NCBI GenBank assembly: GCA_910589415.1
Contig: OU342630.1
Location: 63,918,186 to 63,982,185, forward strand
Length of the DNA: 64,000 bases
Direction of reading: 5' to 3'
DNA from: Malachius bipustulatus
Taxonomy: Eukaryota > Arthropoda > Insecta > Coleoptera > Melyridae
Below are positions 10,822-20,527 of this stretch, piece after piece. The position numbers were made by a program, and so were the translations under genes. How positions within the stretch are numbered: the stretch's first letter is position 1; each line of letters begins with the position of its first letter. The notes under the pieces are model-generated. The model saw nothing but the letters and a program-made list of their open reading frames with translations, ran no database searches and was not told where the DNA came from.

Positions 10822-11223
10822 CAGTGCTTCCCAAAAGTAACGGATTATAAATTCGATAAAACGGAGAGGGCTGTTTTTTTGAAAAAATAAAAAACAGTTC
10901 GATTTTGTTTTTGAGTTGTTCAACTTTTGACATAATATTGGGGTATACAGGGTGTTGCGCGAAAAAGTGGTGATGTCATCAGAATTTTTTAAAAATAGCA
11001 ACCCTTATTTTTTCTTCCATTTTTTGATACCTCATTCAATAAGGTTTGCCATTTAAAGAAATGCCGATGACGTCACCACTTTTTCGTGCATCAACCTGTA
11101 TACCCAAATATTATGTCAAAAGTTGAACAACTCAAAAACAAAATCGACCTGTTTTTTTATTTTTTCAAAAAAAACAGCGCTTTCCGTTTTATCGAATTTA
11201 TCCGTTACTTTTGGGAAGCACTG
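10822..11223. mobile_element. mariner-like MITE with about 125-bp inverted arms
   Basis: Starts CAGTGCTTCCCAAAAGTAA (10822) and ends in the complement (11223), with TA on both sides (10820-10821 and 11224-11225). The arms match over about 125 bp. The middle is occupied by a second MITE (10948-11098), so this is a nested pair. TA duplication and CAGTG ends fit Tc1/mariner-type MITEs. Confidence 0.8.
10948..11098. mobile_element. small MITE nested in the preceding MITE
   Basis: 151 bp, starting CAGGGTGTTGCGCG and ending CATCAACCTG, flanked by TA (10946-10947 and 11099-11100). The inner arms (AAAAAGTGGTGATGTCATC and its complement) match with few differences. Confidence 0.7.
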
Positions 11224-11439
11224 TAAATATATGCATGAAATCGGTTTATTGAAGAAATTTTTATATTGTATACCTACCAGAGATTTAGTAATTGATGACT
11301 TTTGTGCTCTCTTTACCTTCTCCAAAGGGAGTGTTATTTTATTAGTCAAAGAATTAAAACAATAAAATGTACTTAATTTTCAAGTTTTGTAGTGATTATG
11401 AGTTTTGAGTTTGTGACTTTATTGTGCTATAATACACTA

Positions 11440-11640
11440 TACACCGTGTCTGGCGCGTAAGTGACAGTACATATGGGGCTCTTGGAGACGGTAAGATACG
11501 AAATCGGTTAAATTAGAGATAAGTTTCACGGAGTAAAAAAATCGTGGAAACCAAAAATTATAAATTTTATAAAAAAATCAAAAATTTTATTATTTTTTTA
11601 GACAACTTTTCATCCCGAATATCAATAAAATCAACATCAA
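11440..11640. repeat. fragment of the foldback family seen at 3.7 kb and 43-45 kb
   Basis: Shares GTAAGTGACAGTACAT, GACGGTAAGATAC and CGGTTAAATTAGAG with the element ends near 43390-43450, in the same order. Only one side is present. Confidence 0.5.
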
Positions 11641-11892
11641 AATAAAATAAAAAATCAGCCAAAAAAATAAAAAACCCATAACACAAAAGTAAATATATGA
11701 GTATAATATAATGTAAATTGGATGGCAAATATAAGAAAACAGGAATAAGGTTTTAAATCTAATGAAATAATGTTCGACATGACAACAGAGCGGCGCAATT
11801 TTGAGGTTTCTAGTCCTTTGCCAACAACAACAGCAAAGTAATTAAGACGGAGTCCTGCAAACATTCTAAGAGATGGCGCCTGAGTCGACAAG

Positions 11893-12103
11893 TCACTGAG
11901 TTCCAATGAAATCTAAAATATAAAACATCTCAGAGTGCAATTGTAAGTCAAGATCATACTTCACAGGATCATTTCTGTAGTATATCTTCGCAAACTCTAC
12001 ATCCAAATGTGGAGTTGTCACAACCATGATGATGAGGTGAAGTTTCGCATCTTGAGCGTGAGGCGGATATTTGACATCTCTTTGCAGATGACACTTATCA
12101 TCG
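11893..12103 (-). pseudogene. unrecognised exon-like coding fragment
   Basis: On the minus strand about 69 codons, open from about 12103 down to a TGA at 11893-11895, read with a non-random, protein-like composition (for example KLHLIIMVVTTPHLDVEF and IYYRNDPVKYDLDLQLH). Upstream (12115-12170) a different frame also looks coding (FTTTQAVSHPCLPKQVN), which suggests a frameshift or a lost junction. The hAT insertion site lies just beyond. It could be a surviving exon of an unrecognised gene, a pseudogene, or captured sequence; I do not recognise the family. Confidence 0.3.
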
Positions 12104-12181
12104 ATGATCGTTCACTTGCTTCGGCAAGCACGGATGCGAAACAGCCTGAGTGGTTGTGAAATTTTTATAAATTAAACAAAG

Positions 12182-12300
12182 TAGAGATGTGTCGGTCCGG
12201 GTCCAGGCTGGAACGGGAACGATATGATTCATTCCATGCTTGGACCCGTTCCATCGGACCCGTTCCACGGATCCGTTCTGCCTCACCTAATCAGAATCGG
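12182..12300. repeat. left subterminal repeats of the hAT element
   Basis: Contains GGACCCGTTCC at about 12242-12252 and 12257-12267, the variant GGATCCGTTCT at 12269-12279, and an inverted GGAACGGGAACG near 12210. The same unit recurs at the other end. Confidence 0.6.
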
Positions 12301-14735
12301 CAATCGGTATTCGGTACTCCCGGTCCGGTTCCCGCTCCAGTTCCAGTCCAGTCCAGTCAGTCACTCTCTGTTCTCTCTCTTTCTCGTTCTCTGTTCTCTC
12401 TATACGCTTTATATACTGTCCTAGCCCTAGTATACCACATTGATAATTGATACGCATTATATATGGAACGAATTTCTCTCTCCAATTTGAATCACGCCAA
12501 TTAATCACGGCCGTTACTTCCTAAAATATACTCCATCATTGTCTCCGCCTATAACGGTCTAACAAGTTCTGAATTTTTCGCTATTCTTTCAGAACAATTA
12601 GGAATTTTTAAATTGTCTGCCTTACCTACCTACCTCATTAAGTAAAAGTTTCAAGTATCAAAACGCATTATTGTGTAGGTATAAAACAAACATAAAAATA
12701 ATTAAGCACCTGATTTTTTCTTTCATCCTATATGCACGCACAGGTACCTACCTACATAATGGAGATCTCATTATATGTAGGTATACGAGTATAGGGTCGA
12801 TTAATTTAAATTATGTTTTATTAATTAAATAAAAATAATTAATTTAATATACAAATTATTCAAAACAGAGGTATTTTCTTAGAAATAGAATCATGATCAA
12901 AAGATTTTAAAATTCATGAGAATTGAATTATTATGAGTTAATAGGTACATTTTGACTATTTTAACCAGTTTGCCAAAATGAGAAGAAGTGCAATAATAGG
13001 TACCTACAAATAAATACATAATACATGTATACATGCATAATTTATTTAAAATACCTACTTATTAAAAATAATATTTTATATTGCTATAATTATGTACAAT
13101 AACAATAAACTATTATAACTATTATTCTCACTTCGCGAATAAATGAAGTGGACGAATATATCTACTGATGATCTTTTTTAAATTAACACTAAATAAACAC
13201 TAAATAGGTAGCAGTGCGTATAATATTATTTAATTGTCTAAGGATTTAGAATACCTATTTAAAGAATTTTCGGATTTTTTTTTTGTTAAGGTTCCTCTTG
13301 AACCAAACAAATAACCAACTATATACATAGCACCTAATAATAATAATAACCTGACCTGACCTGACCTGACAAGAGGCACCGATTAGATGCCGCGATCCCG
13401 GATACAACCACTTCACGATAATTGCCAAGTGCGTCGAAGCTTACAGAGGCGGACTGGGCGATATATCCGCTTTCACATATCGTGTCCAGTCCACAGGGAT
13501 TATTGATGCAATGATTTTTTGAATACAAATGCAAAATAAATGCAAAATTCAAAATAAAAACCGTGCTACTGTTAATCTCGAAGATTTTCCTTGCCCTGAA
13601 AGTGAAGAAAAAATATAAATTCGACCGTAGTGCCAAAGAGACCTTAGTGGTGACCTTGATATTAGTTTGCAATGGCTGGTTTTAGCTTCTTACCCACCCA
13701 GCACCCCTATTTCGCTCCTCGGTCCCGAAAAAATTGATGAAACTTAGGAGCCGCGGATGTATACAATTACATTGAAAATATGGAGACATTTTTTAACAGA
13801 TTTAATTATTAGAAGTACATACCTACATAGGTATATCTATATGTAAAAGCGCGTGTGGGTATCGTATTATTAACTATAATATAGGCACCAACAAGTTTAT
13901 ATAGGTATAATTATTGTAAAATTTGCCTTATTGTACTCAATAAGATTATCTTGGTTTATACATATGTATACCTATATAACAGTTTACTTTGAAATAATGA
14001 ATGATGTTAGTTTTTCAAATAGTGCAGATTATATAGATAAATTAAACAAGGTGGCTATGTATAATTGATTATAAATATTGAGTTTTTGATGTGAATCTAA
14101 TCCCTTTGTTTTTATCAAAATTCATTATATTTTTTTACCATAATGTATAGAAGTTTCGAAACAAGTTTGTAAGTGTATAAGTATATAGGTAGGTATGTTG
14201 CAAGGTGCAAATGCAACTGTAAGTAGAAGAGATGAGAATAACAAATAAAATAGCTGTATCCGTCATTTTAACTAATAAATTAGCTCTCACTGTTCGAGTC
14301 TATTATATCATAAATCATAAATTTCACATATTGGACAAGATTGGACAATTTAGATATTCTAGCTTTCAACCCTTAATAAATGCTCAACACATGTGAAACT
14401 TTCATTCATTCGATGTTCAGTTTAGTTTAGTTTGATTTTTAGATTTTTTATTTTTAGTTTGACTCAAAACGTTGCAAGGAAAGGGTGTTTGTTTATACGT
14501 GGTCGCGTCGTTTTGTGTTACAATCGAATAGTGCCTACACTTAATCCGTCGTGTTGTAATTTCATATATTTTATCTAATACCTAATATCATTTTATCCGC
14601 TGTTTTTAATATTTTTTTCATTTTTTTTTTCTTCCTATTTTTCACTCCTAATATCATACCTAATATAATTTTATCTGCTGTTTTTAATATTTTTTTCATT
14701 TTTTTTTCTTCCTTTCTTTTCTTCCACATTTTAAT
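12301..14735. other. 5' non-coding part of the hAT element
   Basis: AT-rich with many TAGGTA/TACCTA motifs. It includes a short (CCTGA)n run at about 13350-13370 and an imperfect tandem duplication (about 14578-14640 against about 14660-14715, unit with ATTTTATC[CT]GCTGTTTTT) directly before the transposase start. Apart from a doubtful minus-strand fragment near 13334-13550 no gene is seen. Confidence 0.5.
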
Positions 14736-15846
14736 ATGTCTAAAAGAAAGCGAACAAGTCCGCAATGGTACCACTTTACGGAAACTAGTGACTCTTCGAA
14801 AGTGAAGTGTAATTATTGTAAGGACTTAATCAGCATTAGCGGAGGATCTACCGGAAATATGACTCGTCACATGAATCGAAGACATCCAACGATTCCTCTA
14901 CAGAGATCGACCCCAAATTTATCTGTCGCCAATGCCGATGAAAATCAAAAAGATCAAGCTCCGCCAGCAGTTCCATCAACCAGTCGAGAGGAAACTAGCC
15001 CAAAACAAAAAAGTTCCGTTTCCATCACATATAAATGTAAAAAATCTCCTGTTCGCCCCAATCGCAATATAACTGAATTTATCTCTAGACCTTTAGGTCT
15101 AACCAAAACAAAAATTATTGACAAGCAATTGGTTACCATGATAGTGAAGGAATACCAACCTTTCCGATTAGTGGAGGACACGGAATTTAGGAAGTTTGTT
15201 AAAATGCTATGTCCAGTCTACGTTTTGCCGTCCAGAAAAACCATATCTAATAGCTTGATTCCTGGGCTGTACAATGAACTATATGATGCCATTAAATTGA
15301 AATTAAAAGATTCTGTGGCCGTGAGTCTCACAACTGATGCGTGGACATCCATAAACAATGAAAGTTTCGTTGCAATAACAGCGCACTATGTCAATAAAGA
15401 TTGGGCTTTATGTTCACATACGCTGGGCTGTGAAAAATACACAAAAAGCCACACAGGGGAAAATCTTAGCGATCTATTAAAAAAATCTGTTAACGACTGG
15501 GGTATACAGTACAAAATAACGGCAATTACGACAGACAATGCAGCTAACATAGTGAAGGCTACTAAGCTGTGTAATTGGCGGCAAATCCCATGCTTTGCCC
15601 ACACAATTAATTTGATTGTCCAGAATGGGATTGAATGTCTAAAAGATACAATTTTACCAAAGGTGAAATCAATTGTTGAATATTTCAAAAGGAGTTCTTC
15701 CGCCCTTAGTCGTCTCCACGAAATTCAAGAACAAATGAAGATACCGGTTCTTAAATTGAAACAAGATGTGCCGACGCGGTGGAATTCAACGTATGACATG
15801 CTAATACGAATCTTACAAATAAAGGATTCGGTTGTTGCTACTTTAG
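14736..15846 (+). pseudogene. hAT transposase, exon 1 (BED zinc finger and part of catalytic core)
   Basis: Starts at ATG 14736. Residues about 9-52 form a BED zinc finger (QWYHFTE, CNYCKD, then GNMTRHMNRRHP), the DNA-binding module of hAT transposases. It continues with the hAT core including LTTDAWTSINNESFVAITAHY and ITTDNAANIVKA, which carry the expected acidic catalytic residues, then CFAHTINLIV and DVPTRWNSTYDML. The frame is interrupted at 15846 by the piggyBac element and resumes at 18432 for 13 nt before a GT donor at 18445. As the later exon carries a frameshift, the gene is scored as broken. Confidence 0.9.
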
Positions 15847-18427
15847 CCCTTAAATGCATGATTTTTTATTTTTTTATTTAAAAATTAGTTTTAGATCGGA
15901 AATGACTCAGAACATGATGGAAAAATAAAAAAAAAAAATTTTTTTTGAAACCTAAAATTTTATTGAAAAATTAGTGTTTGTTGCAAAAATGCAACATTGT
16001 GCAAAAATAGCAAACTCATGCTTAATTATTATGAAATAATTTGAAACAATTATTTTTTTTATTCATGCATAACGTTACGCCACATTTTTCACAATTGATG
16101 TCTGTAAAGCCTCTACAGCCTGGATATTTACATCGGGTCCTCTTCTCAGCAAAAACTGGCCAATGTCCCACTTGATCTAACCGGATATCTTTGGGTGGAA
16201 CATGCTGAGCATTGCCTCTATGTTTCTTTGCTTGAATAGCTTGTTCTAAATTCGAGCTGGGTCTACCTCTTTTCGAGGTATTTTGACTTGCAACAAGACA
16301 TAAACAATGAGCAACCTCACTTCGGAATTTTGACTGAGGAAGAATGTTTTGAGATTGTCCCTTCAAAGTCAGAACCTTCTTATGTAGTAACCAAGCATTG
16401 ACCATACCTAAATCTAACAAGTGGTAGAAAATTCGTATGTACCATTTTCTACTTTTTAGAGCAATGCGGTATCTTCCTATAAAACTATCCATCAGGTCCA
16501 CTCCACCCATATGGTGATTGTATTCTTTCACAACTGAAGGACAATCAACATCCACCATGCGTTTTTCTTTTTTGTCGAAACGTTTTACGGAAGTGATGGG
16601 CTCTTTTCCAGCATAAGTTGAGAGGAGCGTAACATATTTGTTGTCTTTCCAAACTAGAGATGATATGTCAATACCGTCAATTGTGGTAAGATACTCACTT
16701 GACGTGCCCCGTTTTTCTTTTTTGAGGTCCTTCTCTGAAGGCAGCTTACAATTGGGAATTCGATTGCGCCTGACGGTGCCCAGAGAATATATGCCTCTTT
16801 TAGCAAGGTACAGCATGAGCTCTAGAGATGTATAATAATTGTCAAAGTACAGTCTATAATTTTGCATTGTAGGAATAATACGAGCTAAACGGACGACAAT
16901 ATTAGCAGAAGCACCAATATCTGGCTCATTAGCTGGTCTCGTTTGTAAGTTCTCCTGACCAGAATAAATTTCAAAATGGTACGCAAATCCTGACACTCCA
17001 GCCAATACATATAATTTGAAGCCCCACTTATGAGGCTTCATTGGGAGATATTGCTTCATAAAGTGTTTCACTTTAGTAGCACACATCTGTTCATCAACTG
17101 CGAGAAACTGTTCCAAGGGAATGCTACGAAATGTTTCGTTCAGATGGTCTATTAGGGGTCTTAGTTTGTGTAGCCGGTCGTGATCTGGATTTTCACGAGG
17201 TAAATGCTTCGAGTTATCATTGAAGTGTATATATCGCCGTATCTTCTCGAATTTGTTTACAGGCATCACATTCCTTATAGGATCGTATCCTAAATCCACA
17301 CTCCAGTATGCCCTTACACTTGGAAGATGAACTAACGACATGTAGAAGCAGATACCCATGTACTGTTTTATATCCTCCGCAGAAATGTGAGCACTGTTGT
17401 TTGGGTTCTGTTGTGTTGCATATAAACTTGATTCTTCTGCAATTCTGTCAATGAGTTCGTTGGAGAAAAAATATTTAAAAAAGCTATATGGAGTGTCTAG
17501 ATACATGCAATCAGGCGGTAATTGATTATTGCCATGAAATTCTAATTGTAGATCATTTAGATGTAAACCTCGATGTCTCCATAGCACGTCCCTCTTCGGC
17601 AAACTCTTGTTTTTTCTAGAAGTATTCTTTCTCGTAGTTTCTTCATTATCGTTTAAGTTAGCATTATCATTTTCTGTATTGTTTTCTCCACTTTCTTTAT
17701 TCTTTTCCTCATTATCTTCAGTGTTGTTTTCATTTTCATCCTCAGATGATAGGTTTTCTAAAAGGTCTTCTGATGTAAAATATTCAATAGGATTAGGCGA
17801 GTCGGGTAAATATGTTGGGTCAGCTACACTATCTGTATCTGAAAAATCTAATCCGTCTTCACTTTCTGACCAATTGACAGTTTCCGCAAAATTTTCTGCA
17901 AGCTCTGCTAACTCCTTGCTGGTCAACGGCCGCTTCCTAACACTGCTTCCGTCCATGTGGATTACAAATTTCCGTTCTCCAAATGCACAATGTTGCAAAT
18001 CTACAACACCATTAAAAAGTCAAAATTATGTAAATGTGCATGGTGTTGCATATTTACAACAGCGGTAATTTAACAAAAATACAAAGAAATTCAAATTTTT
18101 GCTCAATCTACATCAAATACATAGTAACTACATACCTTTGTACACACGGACACAGTCTTCGAATTCAATTTATCACAAGAATAAGCAAGATATAACGACT
18201 TTTGTTTTAACTATAAGCACACCGGGTAACTTTCATAACCAACTAACCAATAAACCAAACACAATGCCTGACACGTCTGCCATCTATGATACAAAACCTT
18301 AAACTTACGTTAAACAGAGTGTCATGAATCTGCAACAGTATGCAGTTACTTACTATTTCATTTTTAAAGCAACTTTATATAGATGAAATTTGGTCGTTGC
18401 AAATTTGCAACCTTATGCATTTAAGGG
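15847..18427 (-). mobile_element. piggyBac transposon with full-length transposase
   Basis: 2581 bp with 13-bp inverted ends CCCTTAAATGCAT at 15847 and 18427. The flanking 4 bp are TTAG on both sides (15843-15846 and 18428-18431), not the canonical TTAA. Removing the element and one TTAG restores the hAT reading frame up to its splice donor, which supports these exact boundaries. Subterminal GCAACATTGTGCA-like repeats occur near both ends (about 15989-16005 and 17980-18060). The transposase is on the minus strand. Confidence 0.92.
16022..17998 (-). CDS. piggyBac transposase
   Basis: The open frame is 658 residues from ATG 17998. A second ATG at 17956 (MDGSSVRKRPLT) looks the more likely start because the first 14 codons overlap the subterminal repeat; that gives 644 residues. 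There is an acidic N-terminal region, then a DDE_Tnp_1_7 domain with three aspartates in the expected contexts (LAVDEQM, LYFDNYY, MGGVDLMD). The C-terminal cysteine-rich finger (CKYPGC, CEKCGVTLC) is of the kind piggyBac uses to bind its ends. No stop or frameshift, so the enzyme may be functional. Transposase of this class cuts and pastes at TTAA sites (family knowledge). It lies antisense inside hAT exon 1. Confidence 0.95.
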   Translation of the reverse strand: MQHCAFGERKFVIHMDGSSVRKRPLTSKELAELAENFAETVNWSESEDGLDFSDTDSVADPTYLPDSPNPIEYFTSEDLLENLSSEDENENNTEDNEEKNKESGENNTENDNANLNDNEETTRKNTSRKNKSLPKRDVLWRHRGLHLNDLQLEFHGNNQLPPDCMYLDTPYSFFKYFFSNELIDRIAEESSLYATQQNPNNSAHISAEDIKQYMGICFYMSLVHLPSVRAYWSVDLGYDPIRNVMPVNKFEKIRRYIHFNDNSKHLPRENPDHDRLHKLRPLIDHLNETFRSIPLEQFLAVDEQMCATKVKHFMKQYLPMKPHKWGFKLYVLAGVSGFAYHFEIYSGQENLQTRPANEPDIGASANIVVRLARIIPTMQNYRLYFDNYYTSLELMLYLAKRGIYSLGTVRRNRIPNCKLPSEKDLKKEKRGTSSEYLTTIDGIDISSLVWKDNKYVTLLSTYAGKEPITSVKRFDKKEKRMVDVDCPSVVKEYNHHMGGVDLMDSFIGRYRIALKSRKWYIRIFYHLLDLGMVNAWLLHKKVLTLKGQSQNILPQSKFRSEVAHCLCLVASQNTSKRGRPSSNLEQAIQAKKHRGNAQHVPPKDIRLDQVGHWPVFAEKRTRCKYPGCRGFTDINCEKCGVTLCMNKKNNCFKLFHNN

Positions 18428-18444
18428 TTAGCATTAGTAAATAG

Positions 18445-19108
18445 GTAAGGATTTTAGACCTTTTTTATGACCAAGTATTATTTTCACCCTTTATTATCCA
18501 CACTAGACCTTAATCATGTACCTTTACCTAATATACCTACAAACCTACAATTATTGTCCAAAATTACAATACATGTTGATTAATACAGAGTTGGTTAAAT
18601 TAGAGAAAAGTTATACATAATTTTATGCTTATTAAGAATCTGAAACAAAATTTAAGAAAACTTCAGTCGTTGCTGAAACATGCTGAAAAAAATTAAAAAT
18701 CTAGTTGTTTTATTTTATGAATAATAATAGAAAGAAAATCCGTGGGTTGTAGGCTCTCATGTTCAATGTTCATTACTGACCTAATTCCTTCAGGAAACTT
18801 TTTTCTACACTGCTGGAAAAAAAAATCAGGACATCTTTATATTTATTATATTAGGTATATTTATATATTTATTTTCAATATTACAAAATATAACTAACAG
18901 AGAAGAAATATCGATTTTTCCTGTTTTCAGCGTATTTTAGGAACGACTGATACCTTATTGATATTTATTATGTAAATCTGATTTCAGATTCTTAGTTTTT
19001 TAAAAATATTGCAACTAATACCGGCTCTCTTATCTTTGACATACTGGTATACCTACCTACTAAAAGAGAAACTGTAACTTCAATTAAGTAATTGCTGGAT
19101 TATTTCAG
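18445..19108 (+). other. intron of the hAT transposase gene
   Basis: GTAAGG donor at 18445 and TTATTTCAG acceptor ending 19108; the split codon AG|G and following frame agree. It contains a fragment (about 18590-18700) of the foldback family found at 3.7 kb. Confidence 0.7.
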
Positions 19109-19721
19109 GGACTTGAACACTCTCGATGAAGATGATTGGATGGAAATAAAGGAGGCAACAGATATTTTGTGCATATTCAATGAAATTACTATTGAAATTA
19201 GTGCAGAAAAGAATGTATCATTATCAAAAGTGTTGTACTTTATTAAGGCAATGAAAAGTCATGTCGCTAAATTTTCTGCAGAAAATCTAAAACCATCTCT
19301 TCTTCAATGGTGAACAAATTGCGCGAGCAATTAAATGAACGGTTTGACCGATACGAAGATAATGAGCTCATATCTCAAGCCACTCTGTTGGATCCTAGAT
19401 TCAAAAAATATGGGTTCCTGAAACAACATAAATATGAAAAAACTGTTGAAAATTTACGAAACAAATTGCAAGCAACGCAAGTGACAATGATTGTTCCGAA
19501 TCCCAATGTAGATAGTGATGCAGATGCTCCACCAGCACCAGAGGATGGACAAGGACATACACCGCAACCAGAATCGGTCAAATCTGTTCTCTGGAAGGAG
19601 TTCGATGAACTTGTATCCGAGAGTACCACCATAAACCCGCGAACTGCGGCGATCCTTGAAATCGATCGCTATTTAAAGGAGCCCATGCTTCCAAGAAAGG
19701 AAGACCCTTTGAGATGGTGGC
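19109..19721 (+). pseudogene. hAT transposase, exon 2 (frameshifted, cut by BEL insertion)
   Basis: It continues the core (DLNTLDEDDWMEIKEATDIL) in the frame of exon 1 until about 19300. There a one-base deletion is implied, because that frame ends in TGA at 19311-19313 while conserved sequence (MVNKLREQLNERFDRY, LLDPRFKKYGF) carries on in the next frame. It then runs to IDRYLKEPMLPRKEDPLRWW, the beginning of the hAT C-terminal dimerisation domain, where the retrotransposon enters after GTGGC at 19717-19721. Confidence 0.85.
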
Positions 19722-19971
19722 TGTTAGGGCAAGAATGTTAATTTATAAGAATGTTATTTTATTTAAAATTGTCTATAAGCTCGATATTTTCGCCACTGTT
19801 TGGCAACAATGTGTGAAGGGTTGTTCTCCCTAGATCGAGCAGCATTACGCAGGTGGCTGGTGTCAGACATACACCTACAATTCAATTTATTTCAATTTAC
19901 AATAAATACTATATCAATTACTGCTTGCGTAGTCATTTAAAAATACAGTCCACTAAGAAGAAACCATAACA
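19722..19971 (+). repeat. 5' LTR of the BEL/Pao element
   Basis: 250 bp, TGTTAGGGCAAG to ACCATAACA. The sequence AATAAATACT near 19902 is a possible polyadenylation signal. It matches the 3' LTR at every position I compared. The following TGGTCCTCGAGCC (19972-19984) is the probable tRNA primer-binding site; the tRNA was not identified. Confidence 0.92.
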
Positions 19972-20394
19972 TGGTCCTCGAGCCGCATTAGTGAGCTTTG
20001 AGACGATTTAACAATAACAATTTTTACAATTTAGTAAATCAAAACGTGAGTAGTGTTCGTACGCAATACCATCAGCCGTACACTCTTACCAGGTGCACGC
20101 GAACTTCCAGTTGAAGAGGAGCAAACAAGTCAACAAGTGTCTCCAATCCGCATTCGCTGGTACTACTTCCCCGATCGATATATTTAGCAATCAGCAAGGA
20201 GACGAAAAGGAACTACCTACTGGTACTGGTGCTGGTGCAGCTGGTGCCGATATTATAAGAAAAACATCATCATAACAGCGGGGTGAGTCCGTTCCAATAA
20301 ATTCCTTCAATTCTATTACAATTACCATTTCCTTTTCGATTCTTTTAACGAATTTATTCAATTTGAATTAATATTGTACAATTTTATAAAAACA
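19972..20394 (+). other. 5' leader of the BEL/Pao element
   Basis: Non-coding leader between the primer-binding site and the gag ATG at 20395. A 60-codon frame at 20093 is not recognisable and is not called. Confidence 0.5.
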
Positions 20395-20527
20395 ATGGAG
20401 GAGACAATTAGTCAATTAAAAGTAAATAGAAATTACGTTAAATCATCGCTCGCACGAGCAAAAACCCATTGGGATGAGTTAGATAAAAGCAATTTGAATT
20501 CGCAAGCGATCACTGAATTGAAAAAAA
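20395..20527 (+). pseudogene. gag-pol, N-terminal segment before first insertion
   Basis: ATG at 20395. About 44 codons with the charged helical character of BEL-type Gag N-termini. The frame is broken at 20528 by a 1767-bp DNA element and continues in register at 22303. Confidence 0.8.

Noticed and set aside
12187..12508. Pro/Ser/Arg-rich frames near the left hAT end
   Set aside because: Same reason: subterminal repeat sequence, not coding.
16022..17998. piggyBac transposase as a domesticated host gene
   Set aside because: It still sits between matching inverted ends and a target duplication, so it is an ordinary transposon copy.
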